A stretch of DNA of 34,483 bases from Nitrospira sp. (GCA_022226935.1 CP092081.1:1737237-1771719), one strand, 5' to 3'; positions 15,862 to 25,067 are shown, counted from the first letter of the stretch. Notes: generated by a model from the letters alone, not told the origin. Program-made: numbers and translations.

Positions 15862-16947
15862 ATGATTCTGGCAGGTGATATCGGCGGGACAAAGACGAAC
15901 TTGGCCCTCTTTGAGTGGACCAGCGGTCGGGTCGAAGCGGTGCGCGAGGACAGTTTTCACAGCGCGGATTATAAAGCTCTTGAAGACATCGTCGACGAGT
16001 TCCTGAGCACCCCGCTCGTCAAACCGGCACCAGAGATCGCTCTTACAGAGGAATCCGCCGGGCTTGACAGCGATGTCGCCGCTGAGACCGTCCCAGTCGT
16101 TCCGGAACCCATCACGCTCACGGCAGCCTGTTTTGGCGTGGCGGGGCCGGTCATCGACAACCGTTGCCGCACGACCAATCTGCCCTGGTTCATTGACGGA
16201 GCCGCGCTGGGAGAACGATTCGTCATTCCCCACGTGCGCCTCTTGAATGATCTCGAAGCCACCGCTCATGGCCTTCTCCATCTCACGTCCGATGAAGTCG
16301 TGGTGCTGAACGCAGGGGCGCCGCCAAAGAAAAAGCAGGCGCTTGCCCTCATCGCGGCTGGGACCGGCCTCGGCGAATGCATCCTCTATTGGGACGGAAC
16401 CCGCTACCGCCCCATGCCGTCGGAAGGCGGACATACGGACTTTGCGCCCAACAGCGACAGCGAGATCGAGTTGCTTCGCCATCTGCGCGGCAGCTATCTC
16501 CATGTCAGCTACGAACGCATTGTGTCGGGACCCGGCCTCCATGCGATTTACGAGTATCTCCGCGACACGAAGAAGAATGAGCCCACGTGGCTGGCCGAGA
16601 AGATCAAAGTCGGCAACCCGGCCGCCGAGATCGCCGAAGCCGGGCTCAAAGGCCAAGCGGAGATCGCCAAACAAGCGCTGGAATTATTCGCATCCGTATA
16701 TGGGGCAGAAGCGGGCAACCTGGCGCTGAAAGCCCTCACGCTGGATGGAGTCTACGTCGCCGGCGGCATTGCACCTAAACTCCTGAAGAAACTGCAGGAC
16801 GGTTCCTTCATGCGCGGCTTCACCAACAAAGGCCGCTACAAACGACTGATGAACCAAATTCCGGTGAAAGTCGTGATGAACGATAAAACCGCTCTGCTCG
16901 GCGCCGCCTCCGTGGCGGCACAACTCACACTTCCTCCTTCATTATGA
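15862..16947 (+). CDS. glk: Glucokinase (Glk family)
   Basis: A 361-aa hexokinase-fold sugar kinase that phosphorylates glucose with ATP. The phosphate-1 motif AGDIGGTKTNLALFE is at residues 4-18. Further motifs are FGVAGPVIDN, LPWFIDG, LNDLEATAHGL, AAGTGLGECIL, MPSEGGHTDFAP and VYVAGGIAPKLLKKL. It belongs to the E. coli-type Glk group, not ROK. It is about 40 residues longer than E. coli Glk. Much of this is an acidic insert at about residues 53-85 (PAPEIALTEESAGLDSDVAA) between the first helix and the phosphate-binding strand. An AGAGGAA site precedes ATG 15862, and the stop overlaps the rpiA start (ATGA). Confidence 0.94.
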   Translation: MILAGDIGGTKTNLALFEWTSGRVEAVREDSFHSADYKALEDIVDEFLSTPLVKPAPEIALTEESAGLDSDVAAETVPVVPEPITLTAACFGVAGPVIDNRCRTTNLPWFIDGAALGERFVIPHVRLLNDLEATAHGLLHLTSDEVVVLNAGAPPKKKQALALIAAGTGLGECILYWDGTRYRPMPSEGGHTDFAPNSDSEIELLRHLRGSYLHVSYERIVSGPGLHAIYEYLRDTKKNEPTWLAEKIKVGNPAAEIAEAGLKGQAEIAKQALELFASVYGAEAGNLALKALTLDGVYVAGGIAPKLLKKLQDGSFMRGFTNKGRYKRLMNQIPVKVVMNDKTALLGAASVAAQLTLPPSL

Positions 16948-17648
16948 CGACAACATCCTGTGACCTCGATTCGGAAAAGCGCCAAGCCGCGCTGAAGGCG
17001 ACTGAATTTGTCCACGACGGCATGGTCGTCGGGCTCGGAACCGGCACCACGTCGAAACATCTCATTATCGCTCTTGGCGAGCGGGTACGCGCAGGACTCA
17101 ATATTCAAGCCGTTCCCACATCACACGACACCGCGGCGCTCGCGAAACAATCCGGCATTCCGCTGATCGAATCGGACAATGCCTGGATGATCGATGTCGC
17201 GATCGACGGCGCGGACCAAGTCGACCCCGCACTGAATCTCGTAAAGGGCGGAGGAGGGGCGCTACTGAAGGAAAAAATTGTGGCCGCCGCTGCGAAACGA
17301 TTCATCGTCATGGTCGACCACACGAAACTGGTGCCGGCGCTCGGCGGCAGCTTCCCGCTGCCCATTGAAGTGGTGCCGTTTGGGTGGGGCAGCACCGCCA
17401 GACACATCGAAGCGGTCTCGGGCGGGAGAGCGGTCTTGCGCCAACGCAACGGAGACGTGTTTCAGACCGAGGCAGGACATGTCATCCTCGATCTGCACAT
17501 GCCAATCATCGATGACCCTGCTGCGTTGGAAGTTGCACTCAATCAGATTCCGGGAATCGTGGAAACTGGTCTGTTCATCGGACGGACCAGCATCCTGATC
17601 GTCGGTCATGGACAAGGCACCGACATCACCCATGCCTCGAGGCCATGA
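16944..17648 (+). CDS. rpiA: Ribose-5-phosphate isomerase A
   Basis: A 234-aa isomerase interconverting ribose-5-P and ribulose-5-P. Family motifs are VVGLGTGTTSKHLI, VAIDGADQVDPALNLVKGGG, LLKEKIVAAAAKRFIVMVD and the end GIVETGLFIGRTSILIVG. Length is typical. Both ends overlap neighbours by four bases (ATGA with glk and with the aminopeptidase gene), indicating translational coupling inside one sugar-phosphate operon. Confidence 0.96.
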   Translation: MTTTSCDLDSEKRQAALKATEFVHDGMVVGLGTGTTSKHLIIALGERVRAGLNIQAVPTSHDTAALAKQSGIPLIESDNAWMIDVAIDGADQVDPALNLVKGGGGALLKEKIVAAAAKRFIVMVDHTKLVPALGGSFPLPIEVVPFGWGSTARHIEAVSGGRAVLRQRNGDVFQTEAGHVILDLHMPIIDDPAALEVALNQIPGIVETGLFIGRTSILIVGHGQGTDITHASRP

Positions 17649-20419
17649 ACAGCCAGCCTGGCGACCCGCCGGTGACACGCCGGCAGGCGGCTGGTCTAGC
17701 CATACGTGCCGCGACCCATGCGGCCCTGTGGCTGGGCACATGGCCCGGAATCGCATCCATGCTCTTCGTGTCTGATGCCTGGAGCCGAACAACGTCGACT
17801 CACAACCAACAACATCCTCACAACACCATGACGACTTCATCCGCAATTGTTGATCCCTACCGTCTCCCACGCCATGTCATCCCAACATACTATGACCTGC
17901 GGATGGAGCCGGATCTCCACTCACACTCGTTCACGGGCCATGAGATCGTCACCTTGACGGTCACTGAATCCACGACTGACATTCTCTTGAATGCGACGGA
18001 CTTGGACGTATCGGTGGCGACCTTGTCCGGCGAGGGACACCCACCGCGCACCGGGACCGTGCGGATAGACGAGGAACACCAGCGATGCCATATCACCTTC
18101 TCATCGGTGGTCTCCCCTGGCGTGTGGAAATTGAGCCTCGCCTTTCGCGGAACATTGAACGACAAGCTCCGCGGTTTCTATCGCAGCAGTTACACAGACG
18201 ACCAGGGTACCGCACATACCCTCGCCGCCACGCAGTTTGAAGCAACGGACGCGCGGCGGGCCTTCCCCTGTTGGGACGAGCCTCACTTCAAGGCCGTGTT
18301 CGCCGTGACCTTAGCCATCGACCCCGCGCTGACAGCCATCTCGAATACACGGATCGTCGACGACCGCCTCGAGGGCGGCAAACGCATCGTGCGATTCGCG
18401 GAATCCATGAAGATGTCCACCTATCTGGTGGCCTTCATCGTCGGTGAACTGGTATCGACCGCCCCGATCATGGCTCGACAGACGCCGGTTCGCCTGTGGT
18501 CCGTACCGGGGAAACAGCACCTGACGCCATTCGGGCATGAGATCGCCGTTTACTCACTCAACTTCCTGGCCGGGTACTACGATATTCCCTATCCGGGCGA
18601 CAAACTCGATCTGATCGCCATTCCTGATTTCGCCTCCGGTGCCATGGAAAATCTGGGCGCCATCACCTTTCGTGAAACCGCCTTGTTATTGGATCAACGC
18701 ACCGCGACGCACGCGGAACAAGGGCGCATTGCGGACGTCGTGGCCCATGAGAATGCGCACATGTGGTTCGGTGACTTGGTTACCATGGCTTGGTGGAACG
18801 GGCTCTGGCTGAATGAAGCCTTCGCCACATTTATGGAGATGTTGGTAGTCGATGCCTGGAAACCGGAGTGGGAGCGGTGGACGGCCTTCGGCATGGCACG
18901 CGCCGCCGCATTATCGGTGGATGGCCTGCTGAGCACCAGACCGATTGAATTTCCCGTGCGCGCGCCGAAAGAAGCCGAAGCCATGTTCGACGTGTTGACG
19001 TATGAGAAAGGCGCGTCCGTCCTCCGCATGCTGGAACAACATATCGGCCCGACCGTGTTCCGTGACGGCGTGCGCCACTATCTGACGGCGCATGCCTATG
19101 GCAATGCCGAAACCACGGACCTGTGGGTCTCCCTTGGCCATGCCTCGAAACAGGATGTCCCGGCACTCATGAACGAATGGATTTTCTCGCCTGGCTATCC
19201 GTTGCTCTCACTCGCCGTCGAGTCACCCTCCACGTTGACGATCACGCAACGCCGATTCACCTATGCCGAAGGCTCATCCGCAACACCATCCGAAGCGGCA
19301 GCGGCACGTTGGCACGTACCGGTTCAATTGCGCATCACCACCACGCGAGGCACTGAAACCAAACGCGTGCTGCTCAGTGATCGGGAAAGTCGCATCTCCT
19401 TGCCGGAAGGCTGGACCTCGGTGCTGGCGAATGAAGGGGGCCACGGATTTTACCGCGTGCGATACAGCCAAGATTTGCTCAGTGGCCTGCAACAAGACGG
19501 TCTGAACAACCTCGCTCCAGTGGAACGATTTAACTTGTTGAATGATACCTGGGCCGCCACTCTGGCCGGCATGGTTTCGTCCGCCGACTACCTCGCCCTG
19601 ACCGAGCATTTCCGCAGTGAACAGGACCCGCATGTCTGGGCCGTCATGCTGGGATCCTTCTCCACGATCAATCATCTCCTGGACGAAGCCGACCGGCCGT
19701 TGCTGGCGGCGTTGGTGCGCAATCGTGTCTCGCCGATGTTTCACCAGCTCGGGTGGACGCCGCGCCCCGATGAACGCGACCTCGTCAAAGAATTACGCGG
19801 CGACATCATTCGCGCCTTAGGCACATTGGGACGCGACGAAGCCATCCAAGCACAAGCGCGTGAGGCCTACACAGCCCTTCAGCAACAGTCTCGGCCTATC
19901 GACCCTAACGTGATCCCAGCGCTCGTTTCTATCCTGGCCTTTACCGGAGACGAGACTCGGTACGAAGAATTTACCGGCCGGTTCCGTCAAGCCACGACCC
20001 CTCAAGAAGAACGCCGCTATCTCTTCTCTCTGGCTGCTTTCCGTAAACCCGAGCTGTTGGAGCGGACATTATCGAAAACCTTGACTGGCGAGATCCGCAC
20101 GCAAGATGCCCCGTTCCTCGTCAGCAGCCTTCTCCATAATGTGTACATCCGCGAGAAGGCCTGGGAATTTGTGAAGACCAACTGGGAGCGGATGGACAAG
20201 CTGTTTCCCAAGAGTGGACTGCGGAGAATGTGCGGAGGCATCACCGGACTTTCAACCCCTGAACTGGAACGCGACGTCCGGGGCTTTTTTGCCTCCCGCA
20301 AGATCGACCTTGGCGGAAAGACGCTGGAGCAGCATCTGGAACAACTGCATATCGCCGTACAATTCCGCGAACGTGATCGCGAGGCGATTCGCGGCCTGTT
20401 GGCGCGCAAATCGACCTGA
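17645..20419 (+). CDS. M1-family aminopeptidase (puromycin-sensitive/ERAP-like)
   Basis: A 924-aa zinc aminopeptidase that removes N-terminal residues from peptides. An N-terminal beta domain begins DPYRLPRHVIPTYYDLRMEP (from about residue 69). The exopeptidase motif GAMEN is at 332-336. The zinc site HENAH (368-372) is followed after 18 residues by Glu391 in LNEAF, the exact M1 spacing. TYEKGASVLRML and a long ERAP1-type helical C-terminal domain (about 590-915) follow. The start is the ATGA overlap with rpiA. This gives a 60-residue N-terminal extension with an arginine pair and a hydrophobic stretch (RRQAAGLAIRAATHAALWLG), which may be a signal or anchor. ATG 17828 would give a cytosolic form of 863 aa but lacks a ribosome-binding site. 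Confidence 0.93.
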   Translation: MNSQPGDPPVTRRQAAGLAIRAATHAALWLGTWPGIASMLFVSDAWSRTTSTHNQQHPHNTMTTSSAIVDPYRLPRHVIPTYYDLRMEPDLHSHSFTGHEIVTLTVTESTTDILLNATDLDVSVATLSGEGHPPRTGTVRIDEEHQRCHITFSSVVSPGVWKLSLAFRGTLNDKLRGFYRSSYTDDQGTAHTLAATQFEATDARRAFPCWDEPHFKAVFAVTLAIDPALTAISNTRIVDDRLEGGKRIVRFAESMKMSTYLVAFIVGELVSTAPIMARQTPVRLWSVPGKQHLTPFGHEIAVYSLNFLAGYYDIPYPGDKLDLIAIPDFASGAMENLGAITFRETALLLDQRTATHAEQGRIADVVAHENAHMWFGDLVTMAWWNGLWLNEAFATFMEMLVVDAWKPEWERWTAFGMARAAALSVDGLLSTRPIEFPVRAPKEAEAMFDVLTYEKGASVLRMLEQHIGPTVFRDGVRHYLTAHAYGNAETTDLWVSLGHASKQDVPALMNEWIFSPGYPLLSLAVESPSTLTITQRRFTYAEGSSATPSEAAAARWHVPVQLRITTTRGTETKRVLLSDRESRISLPEGWTSVLANEGGHGFYRVRYSQDLLSGLQQDGLNNLAPVERFNLLNDTWAATLAGMVSSADYLALTEHFRSEQDPHVWAVMLGSFSTINHLLDEADRPLLAALVRNRVSPMFHQLGWTPRPDERDLVKELRGDIIRALGTLGRDEAIQAQAREAYTALQQQSRPIDPNVIPALVSILAFTGDETRYEEFTGRFRQATTPQEERRYLFSLAAFRKPELLERTLSKTLTGEIRTQDAPFLVSSLLHNVYIREKAWEFVKTNWERMDKLFPKSGLRRMCGGITGLSTPELERDVRGFFASRKIDLGGKTLEQHLEQLHIAVQFRERDREAIRGLLARKST

Positions 20420-20447
20420 CAGAATCGGAGCCGCTATCGCACCGGGA

Positions 20448-23120
20448 TCATTCGTGCCGAAGCACGGTCAGCGGGGGTTGGCCAAGAATGCGGTAGGTAC
20501 TGAGGAATCCGACGAGGAGCGTCAGCAGAACGGTACAGCCCAATCCGATGCCAAGCAAGGGCAGCTCCAACGCCCAAGGCAATTCCAAGATATAGCGCAA
20601 GATCGCCCATGAGAACAGACTGGCGAGGGCGACGCCAATCATTCCCGCCACACATCCCAGCAGCGCATACTCGGCCGCAAATGACCGGGCGATCAACCCG
20701 CGGGTCGCGCCAAGGGCCTTGAGGATCACGGCCTCATACAGCCGCCGATACCGCGTGGCCGCGAGCGCCGCCGCCATCACCAGCGCGCCGGCCATCAGAC
20801 AAAACAGCGCGACGCCTCGAATCGCCAAGGACAAGCGATCGAGCACCCGCGCAAAGCTGTTCAACACTTCGCCGATGTTAATGGCGGTCACATTGGGAAA
20901 TGCCGCGACCACGGCCGACTGAAGGGCCACCTCGTCCTGAGGAGCCACTCGCACGGTGGCGACGTAGGTCATCGGCGCCGCATCGAGCGCGCCAGGCGAA
21001 AAGATCATGTAGAAATTCGTGGAAAAGTTCCCCCACTCGACTTTCCTGATGCTGCTCACTTCGGCTTGTACAATGGTTCCTTGAATATTGAGATCCAGCA
21101 GACTGCCTACATCAAGATCGAGACTTTTTGCGGCTTCCTCCTCGACAGATACCTGCGGTTTCGAGAACACCTGCCCCGGCTTCCACCAGGCGCCTTTCAC
21201 AATCTTGTTATCCTTGGGCACCTGATCGAGAAACGTCAGCACATACTCGCGAGTCACATACCAGCTTTTGCGCTTCTCTTCTTTCGACTGAGCAGGCGGC
21301 TCATCTTGCTGAGCATCGCGCTCGTCAGTAACCGGCCGGCCGTTAATGGCGTGGATTCGTGAGCGCACCAATGGAGTCAGGTCAGGAGCGAAATCTCCGG
21401 TGCGCCGATGGACCAACTCCCCAAAGGCCTGTGCCTGATCCGGCTGGATATCGATGAAAAAAAATGTGGGAGAATCGGACGGACGGTTTTCTCCCACCTG
21501 CCGCACGAGTGCATGCTGAAGCAACGCGATTGCCAGGATCACCATCACGCCGACGCCGATCGAGACCATCACCCCCAAGGTTTGCCCGCCTGGGCGTTGA
21601 ATGTTGCCCAGGGCCTGCCGCAAAGACACCTCTCGCGGCACTGGCAGCGCACGTAATCCCCGCAACAACGCCTGGGCGCCTACGGCCAAGACCGCTATCG
21701 CGACCAACAATCCGCCGATAAACAGTCCGCCGATCGTCAGCGATCCGGCCTGCCACATAGACAGCCCCGCCAACCCGATCCCGATACCCGCCGCCGTGAC
21801 GGTTCGGAGAGGATCCGCCGTCATCACGCCCATCAAACGACTCGCAAGAGATTGCTCCCGTCGCAGTAGCGGAGCAGCTGCGCCGTCCACTTCACGCCTG
21901 AAAATGGCAGCGGGCTTGATATCTCGAATCGTCAGCAGCGGCCACAAGCTGAATAACAACGTCGTCAGGATGCCCAAGCCCAAGCCTTTACCAACAGGAG
22001 CTACGGCTGCGAGGGAGAGCACCGATGTAAACTCGACTTGCTGCAAGACATCCGTCGCCAACAATGTAGATACCGCCTGCGGGAGGACTGTTTGCAAGGC
22101 CACGCCAATGCCGATCCCTGCCAGGCTACCCAACAGGCCTAAGCCGACGGCCTGGCCTAAATAGGAATAGATAATGGTCGCCGTATCCGCGCCTACGGTT
22201 TTTAAAATCGCAATAGAGGGAAGCTTCTCTCGCACGAACGCATGAATGGAGAGCGCTACGCCGATGCCTCCGACGAAGAGCGCCGTCAGCCCGACAAGGC
22301 CCAGGTACCGCGCGAGTTGATCGAGAAACTGCTTGAGCTGTGGCTGGGCATCGCGATAAGAAGACACGCGCGCGGATTCGGCCGCCAGGCGGCCCCGCAG
22401 CTCATGCATGAGCGGGGACAGCGCCATCGAGCTAGGAAGCCGTAACAAATGCCGTTCGCGCATTCGGCTGCCCGGTTTGATGAGGTCGGCGGCTGCCAGC
22501 CCTTCCTGTGAAATCAGCACCCGAGGACCCAGGCTGAACATGTTCGCCATGCGATCCGGCTCCGTATGAATCACGCCCGTGATCAGGAAGGAAGCCTGCC
22601 CAATTTTGATCGCGTCGCCAACGGCCAATCCCAACCGGATCAGCAAGGCCTCCTGCACGACCGCCCCATGGCAGAGGTTTCCGCAACGTTCACCGGCCGG
22701 ATGAAGCAATTCGGTCAATGGTCGATCCGGTTCGATCCGCACCACGCCATACAACGGATACCGCGGTTCAACAGCTTTCAACTCGACGAGCTGCGTGACA
22801 TCCATTCCGCCCTGGCCCCGGTCGACCCGTGCCACCATGGCGACCAATTCGTTCACCCGCGTGGTCACAATCCCGCGCCCCGCGAGTTCTGTCAGCACCG
22901 CGGAGCCCGGCTCACCCACAGGTCTGGATAGCCGGATTTCCACATCGCCCCCCAGCAAGCCCCGCGCCTCTTTCAGCACCGCACGTTCGACATTGGCCGA
23001 AAAGAGCGACACCCCGACGACCGCTCCGACGCCTAATGCGATACAGGCCAGAAAATGCACAAAATGCCGCCAGGAAGATCGCAAGTCCCGCCAGGCCAGG
23101 ATGAACCAGAAGGGTCTCAT
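20448..23120 (-). CDS. ABC transporter permease, FtsX/MacB-type (YbbP-like)
   Basis: An 890-aa integral membrane protein. One transmembrane helix near the N-terminus (HFLACIALGVGAVVGVSLF) is followed by a periplasmic domain (about 45-260). FtsX-type helices come next (from LGLVGLTALFVGGIGVALSI), then a central pair of helices, a second periplasmic domain (about 550-740) and C-terminal helices. Two FtsX domains and about ten helices match the YbbP group. This group, unlike transport permeases, is thought to move lipids or lipoproteins or to transmit force to the periplasm. It overlaps its ATPase gene by four bases. The 3-prime end faces the aminopeptidase gene, 28 bp away. Confidence 0.9.
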   Translation of the reverse strand: MRPFWFILAWRDLRSSWRHFVHFLACIALGVGAVVGVSLFSANVERAVLKEARGLLGGDVEIRLSRPVGEPGSAVLTELAGRGIVTTRVNELVAMVARVDRGQGGMDVTQLVELKAVEPRYPLYGVVRIEPDRPLTELLHPAGERCGNLCHGAVVQEALLIRLGLAVGDAIKIGQASFLITGVIHTEPDRMANMFSLGPRVLISQEGLAAADLIKPGSRMRERHLLRLPSSMALSPLMHELRGRLAAESARVSSYRDAQPQLKQFLDQLARYLGLVGLTALFVGGIGVALSIHAFVREKLPSIAILKTVGADTATIIYSYLGQAVGLGLLGSLAGIGIGVALQTVLPQAVSTLLATDVLQQVEFTSVLSLAAVAPVGKGLGLGILTTLLFSLWPLLTIRDIKPAAIFRREVDGAAAPLLRREQSLASRLMGVMTADPLRTVTAAGIGIGLAGLSMWQAGSLTIGGLFIGGLLVAIAVLAVGAQALLRGLRALPVPREVSLRQALGNIQRPGGQTLGVMVSIGVGVMVILAIALLQHALVRQVGENRPSDSPTFFFIDIQPDQAQAFGELVHRRTGDFAPDLTPLVRSRIHAINGRPVTDERDAQQDEPPAQSKEEKRKSWYVTREYVLTFLDQVPKDNKIVKGAWWKPGQVFSKPQVSVEEEAAKSLDLDVGSLLDLNIQGTIVQAEVSSIRKVEWGNFSTNFYMIFSPGALDAAPMTYVATVRVAPQDEVALQSAVVAAFPNVTAINIGEVLNSFARVLDRLSLAIRGVALFCLMAGALVMAAALAATRYRRLYEAVILKALGATRGLIARSFAAEYALLGCVAGMIGVALASLFSWAILRYILELPWALELPLLGIGLGCTVLLTLLVGFLSTYRILGQPPLTVLRHE

Positions 23121-23824
23121 CGCTGATCGCCGGACTCGTCGTAGGAAGAGGATGTGAGTTGATCAGACTCGATCCGGCCGTCTCGCAGGGTGATGACCCG
23201 CTCCATCGAATCCGCCAGTTGTCGATCGTGCGTGACCAGCACGAGGGTGGTGCCGGCATCCCGGTGCAAGGCCATGATGAGCTGAATCACTTGCTGACCC
23301 GTATGGGAATCCAAGTTTCCGGTCGGTTCGTCGGCCAACAAAATTGGCGGCCGGCAGGCAAAGGCGCGCGCCACGGCAACGCGCTGCTGTTCACCACCGG
23401 AAAGCTGAACCGGATAGTGCGAGACCCGATGCGCTAATCCCACCGCCTCCAGCAATTCGATGGCGCGTTGCCCGGCATGACGGTCACCTGCGAGCTCCAA
23501 CGGAATCGACACGTTCTCCAGAGCGGTTAAGGTCGGAATCAGGTGAAAGGACTGAAAGATATACCCTACGTTGGCCAGGCGCAGGCGGGCCATCGTCTTT
23601 TCATTCAGTTGGGTAATCTCCCGGCCATTGAGCCAGATGGTTCCGGATGTCGGCCGGTCGAGCCCGGCCATCAAGCCCAACAGCGTGGACTTGCCACTGC
23701 CGGACGGCCCGACAATCGCCACAGTTTGCTTCTCTGGAATTTCAAGGGTGATATCATCAAGAATCCTAACCGTCTCACCGCCGGCCTCCAATTGCATCGT
23801 CACATGTTGAGTGGCAATCATCAT
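23117..23824 (-). CDS. ABC transporter ATP-binding protein (YbbA/LolD-like)
   Basis: A 235-aa ABC ATPase of the MacB/LolD/FtsE group. Walker [10 protein letters not shown] is at 39-47, the Q-loop is in [20 protein letters not shown], the signature is [14 protein letters not shown], Walker B is [12 protein letters not shown], and the switch histidine is in LVLVTHD. It energises the adjacent permease (ATGA overlap). Its start overlaps the non-coding side of the divergent esterase gene region. The divergent pair esterase/ATPase-permease is the same as tesA/ybbA-ybbP of E. coli, which suggests a shared function in handling envelope lipids or peptides (inference). Confidence 0.93.
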   Translation of the reverse strand: MMIATQHVTMQLEAGGETVRILDDITLEIPEKQTVAIVGPSGSGKSTLLGLMAGLDRPTSGTIWLNGREITQLNEKTMARLRLANVGYIFQSFHLIPTLTALENVSIPLELAGDRHAGQRAIELLEAVGLAHRVSHYPVQLSGGEQQRVAVARAFACRPPILLADEPTGNLDSHTGQQVIQLIMALHRDAGTTLVLVTHDRQLADSMERVITLRDGRIESDQLTSSSYDESGDQR

Positions 23825-23879
23825 CCCGTTGATCCGTAGACCTCACATGCAAAAACAGTTTTCATATTATACTGTACGC

Positions 23880-24686
23880 ATGACGACCTGTTCGGACCTT
23901 TTCCGCATCATCCCGCGCCTGATGACAGGCAGCCTCCTAGTCCTGCTTGTGAGCGGGCTCGTGGGCTGTGATCAAGCCCCCCTTTCCTCTGGTTCTCCCT
24001 CCTCCTCCGCTCCTGCCGGGACTTCCCGACCTCAGCCAGCGACTGACGACAAGCTTTCAACGGGCCCACCGGTTTCCGCGGCAATGCCTGAGTCGGACAA
24101 CCGACCGAAAATCGTGGCATTCGGTGATAGTTTGACTGCCGGCCTCGGTGTCTCTCCCGAACAAACGTATCCGGCCCAGCTGCAGAAACAGCTCGACACA
24201 CTCGGCCTTCGCTATCAGGTCCTCAATGCCGGGGTGAGCGGAGACACGACCGCAGGAGGACTGCGTCGGGTCTCCTGGGTCCTCGCCGGCAAACCGTCCG
24301 TCGTGATTCTTGAGTTAGGCGGGAATGATGGATTGCGCGGCCTGAGCCTGCCGGAAACTCGTTCGCACCTGGACGCGATGATCAGACAGTTGAAAGAGGC
24401 CCGGGTGCAGGTGATTCTGGCAGGCATGAAGCTGCCACCGAACTACGGAGAGGAGTATACGACGAAATTTGAAGCGATATACCGAGACCTCGCCAAGACC
24501 CATGCACTTGCGCTGATTCCATTTCTTCTGGAAGGAGTGGGCGGCGACCAGAAGCTCAATCAAGCCGACGGCATCCATCCCACTGGGGAGGGCTATCGGA
24601 TTGTGGTTCAGAACGTGCTCCAGACCTTGCTTCCGCTGCTGAACGCCAGCGAATCCCATTCACCGAATAGCAAAAAGAAGGCGTGA
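23880..24686 (+). CDS. tesA: TesA-like SGNH esterase/lysophospholipase, predicted lipoprotein
   Basis: A 268-aa GDSL/SGNH hydrolase. Block I FGDSLTAGLG has the nucleophile Ser84. NAGVSGDTT supplies the oxyanion glycine, GGNDGLRG has Asn149, and DGIHPTGEGY has Asp230 and His233. The N-terminus is hydrophobic and ends in LVSGLVGC (lipobox, Cys30), followed by a Ser/Pro-rich linker of about 50 residues. It is therefore probably a tethered periplasmic lipoprotein, whereas E. coli TesA is soluble. The start is uncertain: ATG 23847 gives a longer signal. TATACT (23868-23873) lies six bases before ATG 23880, hinting at a leaderless message, but no good -35 is present. Confidence 0.87.
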   Translation: MTTCSDLFRIIPRLMTGSLLVLLVSGLVGCDQAPLSSGSPSSSAPAGTSRPQPATDDKLSTGPPVSAAMPESDNRPKIVAFGDSLTAGLGVSPEQTYPAQLQKQLDTLGLRYQVLNAGVSGDTTAGGLRRVSWVLAGKPSVVILELGGNDGLRGLSLPETRSHLDAMIRQLKEARVQVILAGMKLPPNYGEEYTTKFEAIYRDLAKTHALALIPFLLEGVGGDQKLNQADGIHPTGEGYRIVVQNVLQTLLPLLNASESHSPNSKKKA

Positions 24687-24728
24687 AACATCCCCTCCGG
24701 CTTCCGCAACGGAGAAACATTTCACGCC
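24680..24728. terminator. Nested inverted repeat between convergent genes, possible bidirectional terminator
   Basis: GGCGTGAAA (24680-24688) pairs with TTTCACGCC (24720-24728), and inside lies CTCCG (24695-24699) with CGGAG (24710-24714). It covers the end of the tesA-like gene and lies just beyond the stop of the convergent 58-aa gene. There is no long T-tract on either strand, so an intrinsic terminator is only suggested. Confidence 0.4.
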
Positions 24729-24748
24729 ACTCGATCCGGAGGAGCTGG

Positions 24749-24925
24749 TTAGCTCTTCTTGAAGAAGGTGTCGTACACCCCGAATGCCAAGATGAGAGCA
24801 ATCAGAACGTAGTAGAGCGCCGTAATGCCACTGTAATCCGGCGGCCCCTCACTGACGTTGGCAAACGCATTGGTCGCCTGCAGCGACCCGATTCCACCTA
24901 ACACTCCTGCTATCAGCTTGTTCAT
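24749..24925 (-). CDS. 58-aa predicted small membrane protein
   Basis: A 58-codon gene. The N-terminal MNKLIAGVLGGIGSLQATNA looks like a signal peptide or short hydrophobic helix, ending near AFA-NVS. A second, clear transmembrane helix follows (SGITALYYVLIALILAFGVY), then a short polar end (DTFFKKS). A strong AAGGGGGAG lies four bases upstream of ATG 24925, and a plausible promoter lies further up. After signal cleavage the mature form would be a single-span peptide of about 35 residues. I do not recognise the family. It stands alone, convergent with the tesA-like gene. Small accessory subunits of membrane complexes look like this, but no partner is visible nearby. Confidence 0.75.
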   Translation of the reverse strand: MNKLIAGVLGGIGSLQATNAFANVSEGPPDYSGITALYYVLIALILAFGVYDTFFKKS

Positions 24926-24966
24926 GATCTCCCCCTTGTAGTCAAGGAATGCCCAAAGAGGCCCGC

Positions 24967-24996
24967 ATTGTACTGAAGGGACTGGGGAGGACGCAA
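24967..24996 (-). promoter_or_regulatory. Candidate promoter of the 58-aa membrane protein gene
   Basis: The minus strand has TTGCGT (24991-24996), 18 bp, then TACAAT (24967-24972; five of six). The start of transcription near 24960 would leave a leader of about 35 nt containing the ribosome-binding site. Confidence 0.35.
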
Positions 24997-25067
24997 GGGG
25001 GAAGAGGAAAGAAGGATTCCGCTCGAAAATGGAAGGGACAGGGCTGGTTTGAAGTCGGGAGTGCCCG

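Noticed and set aside
15748..16674. 308-codon minus-strand frame opposite glk
   Set aside because: Long antisense frame caused by high GC; the plus strand carries clear glucokinase motifs and the operon is co-directional.
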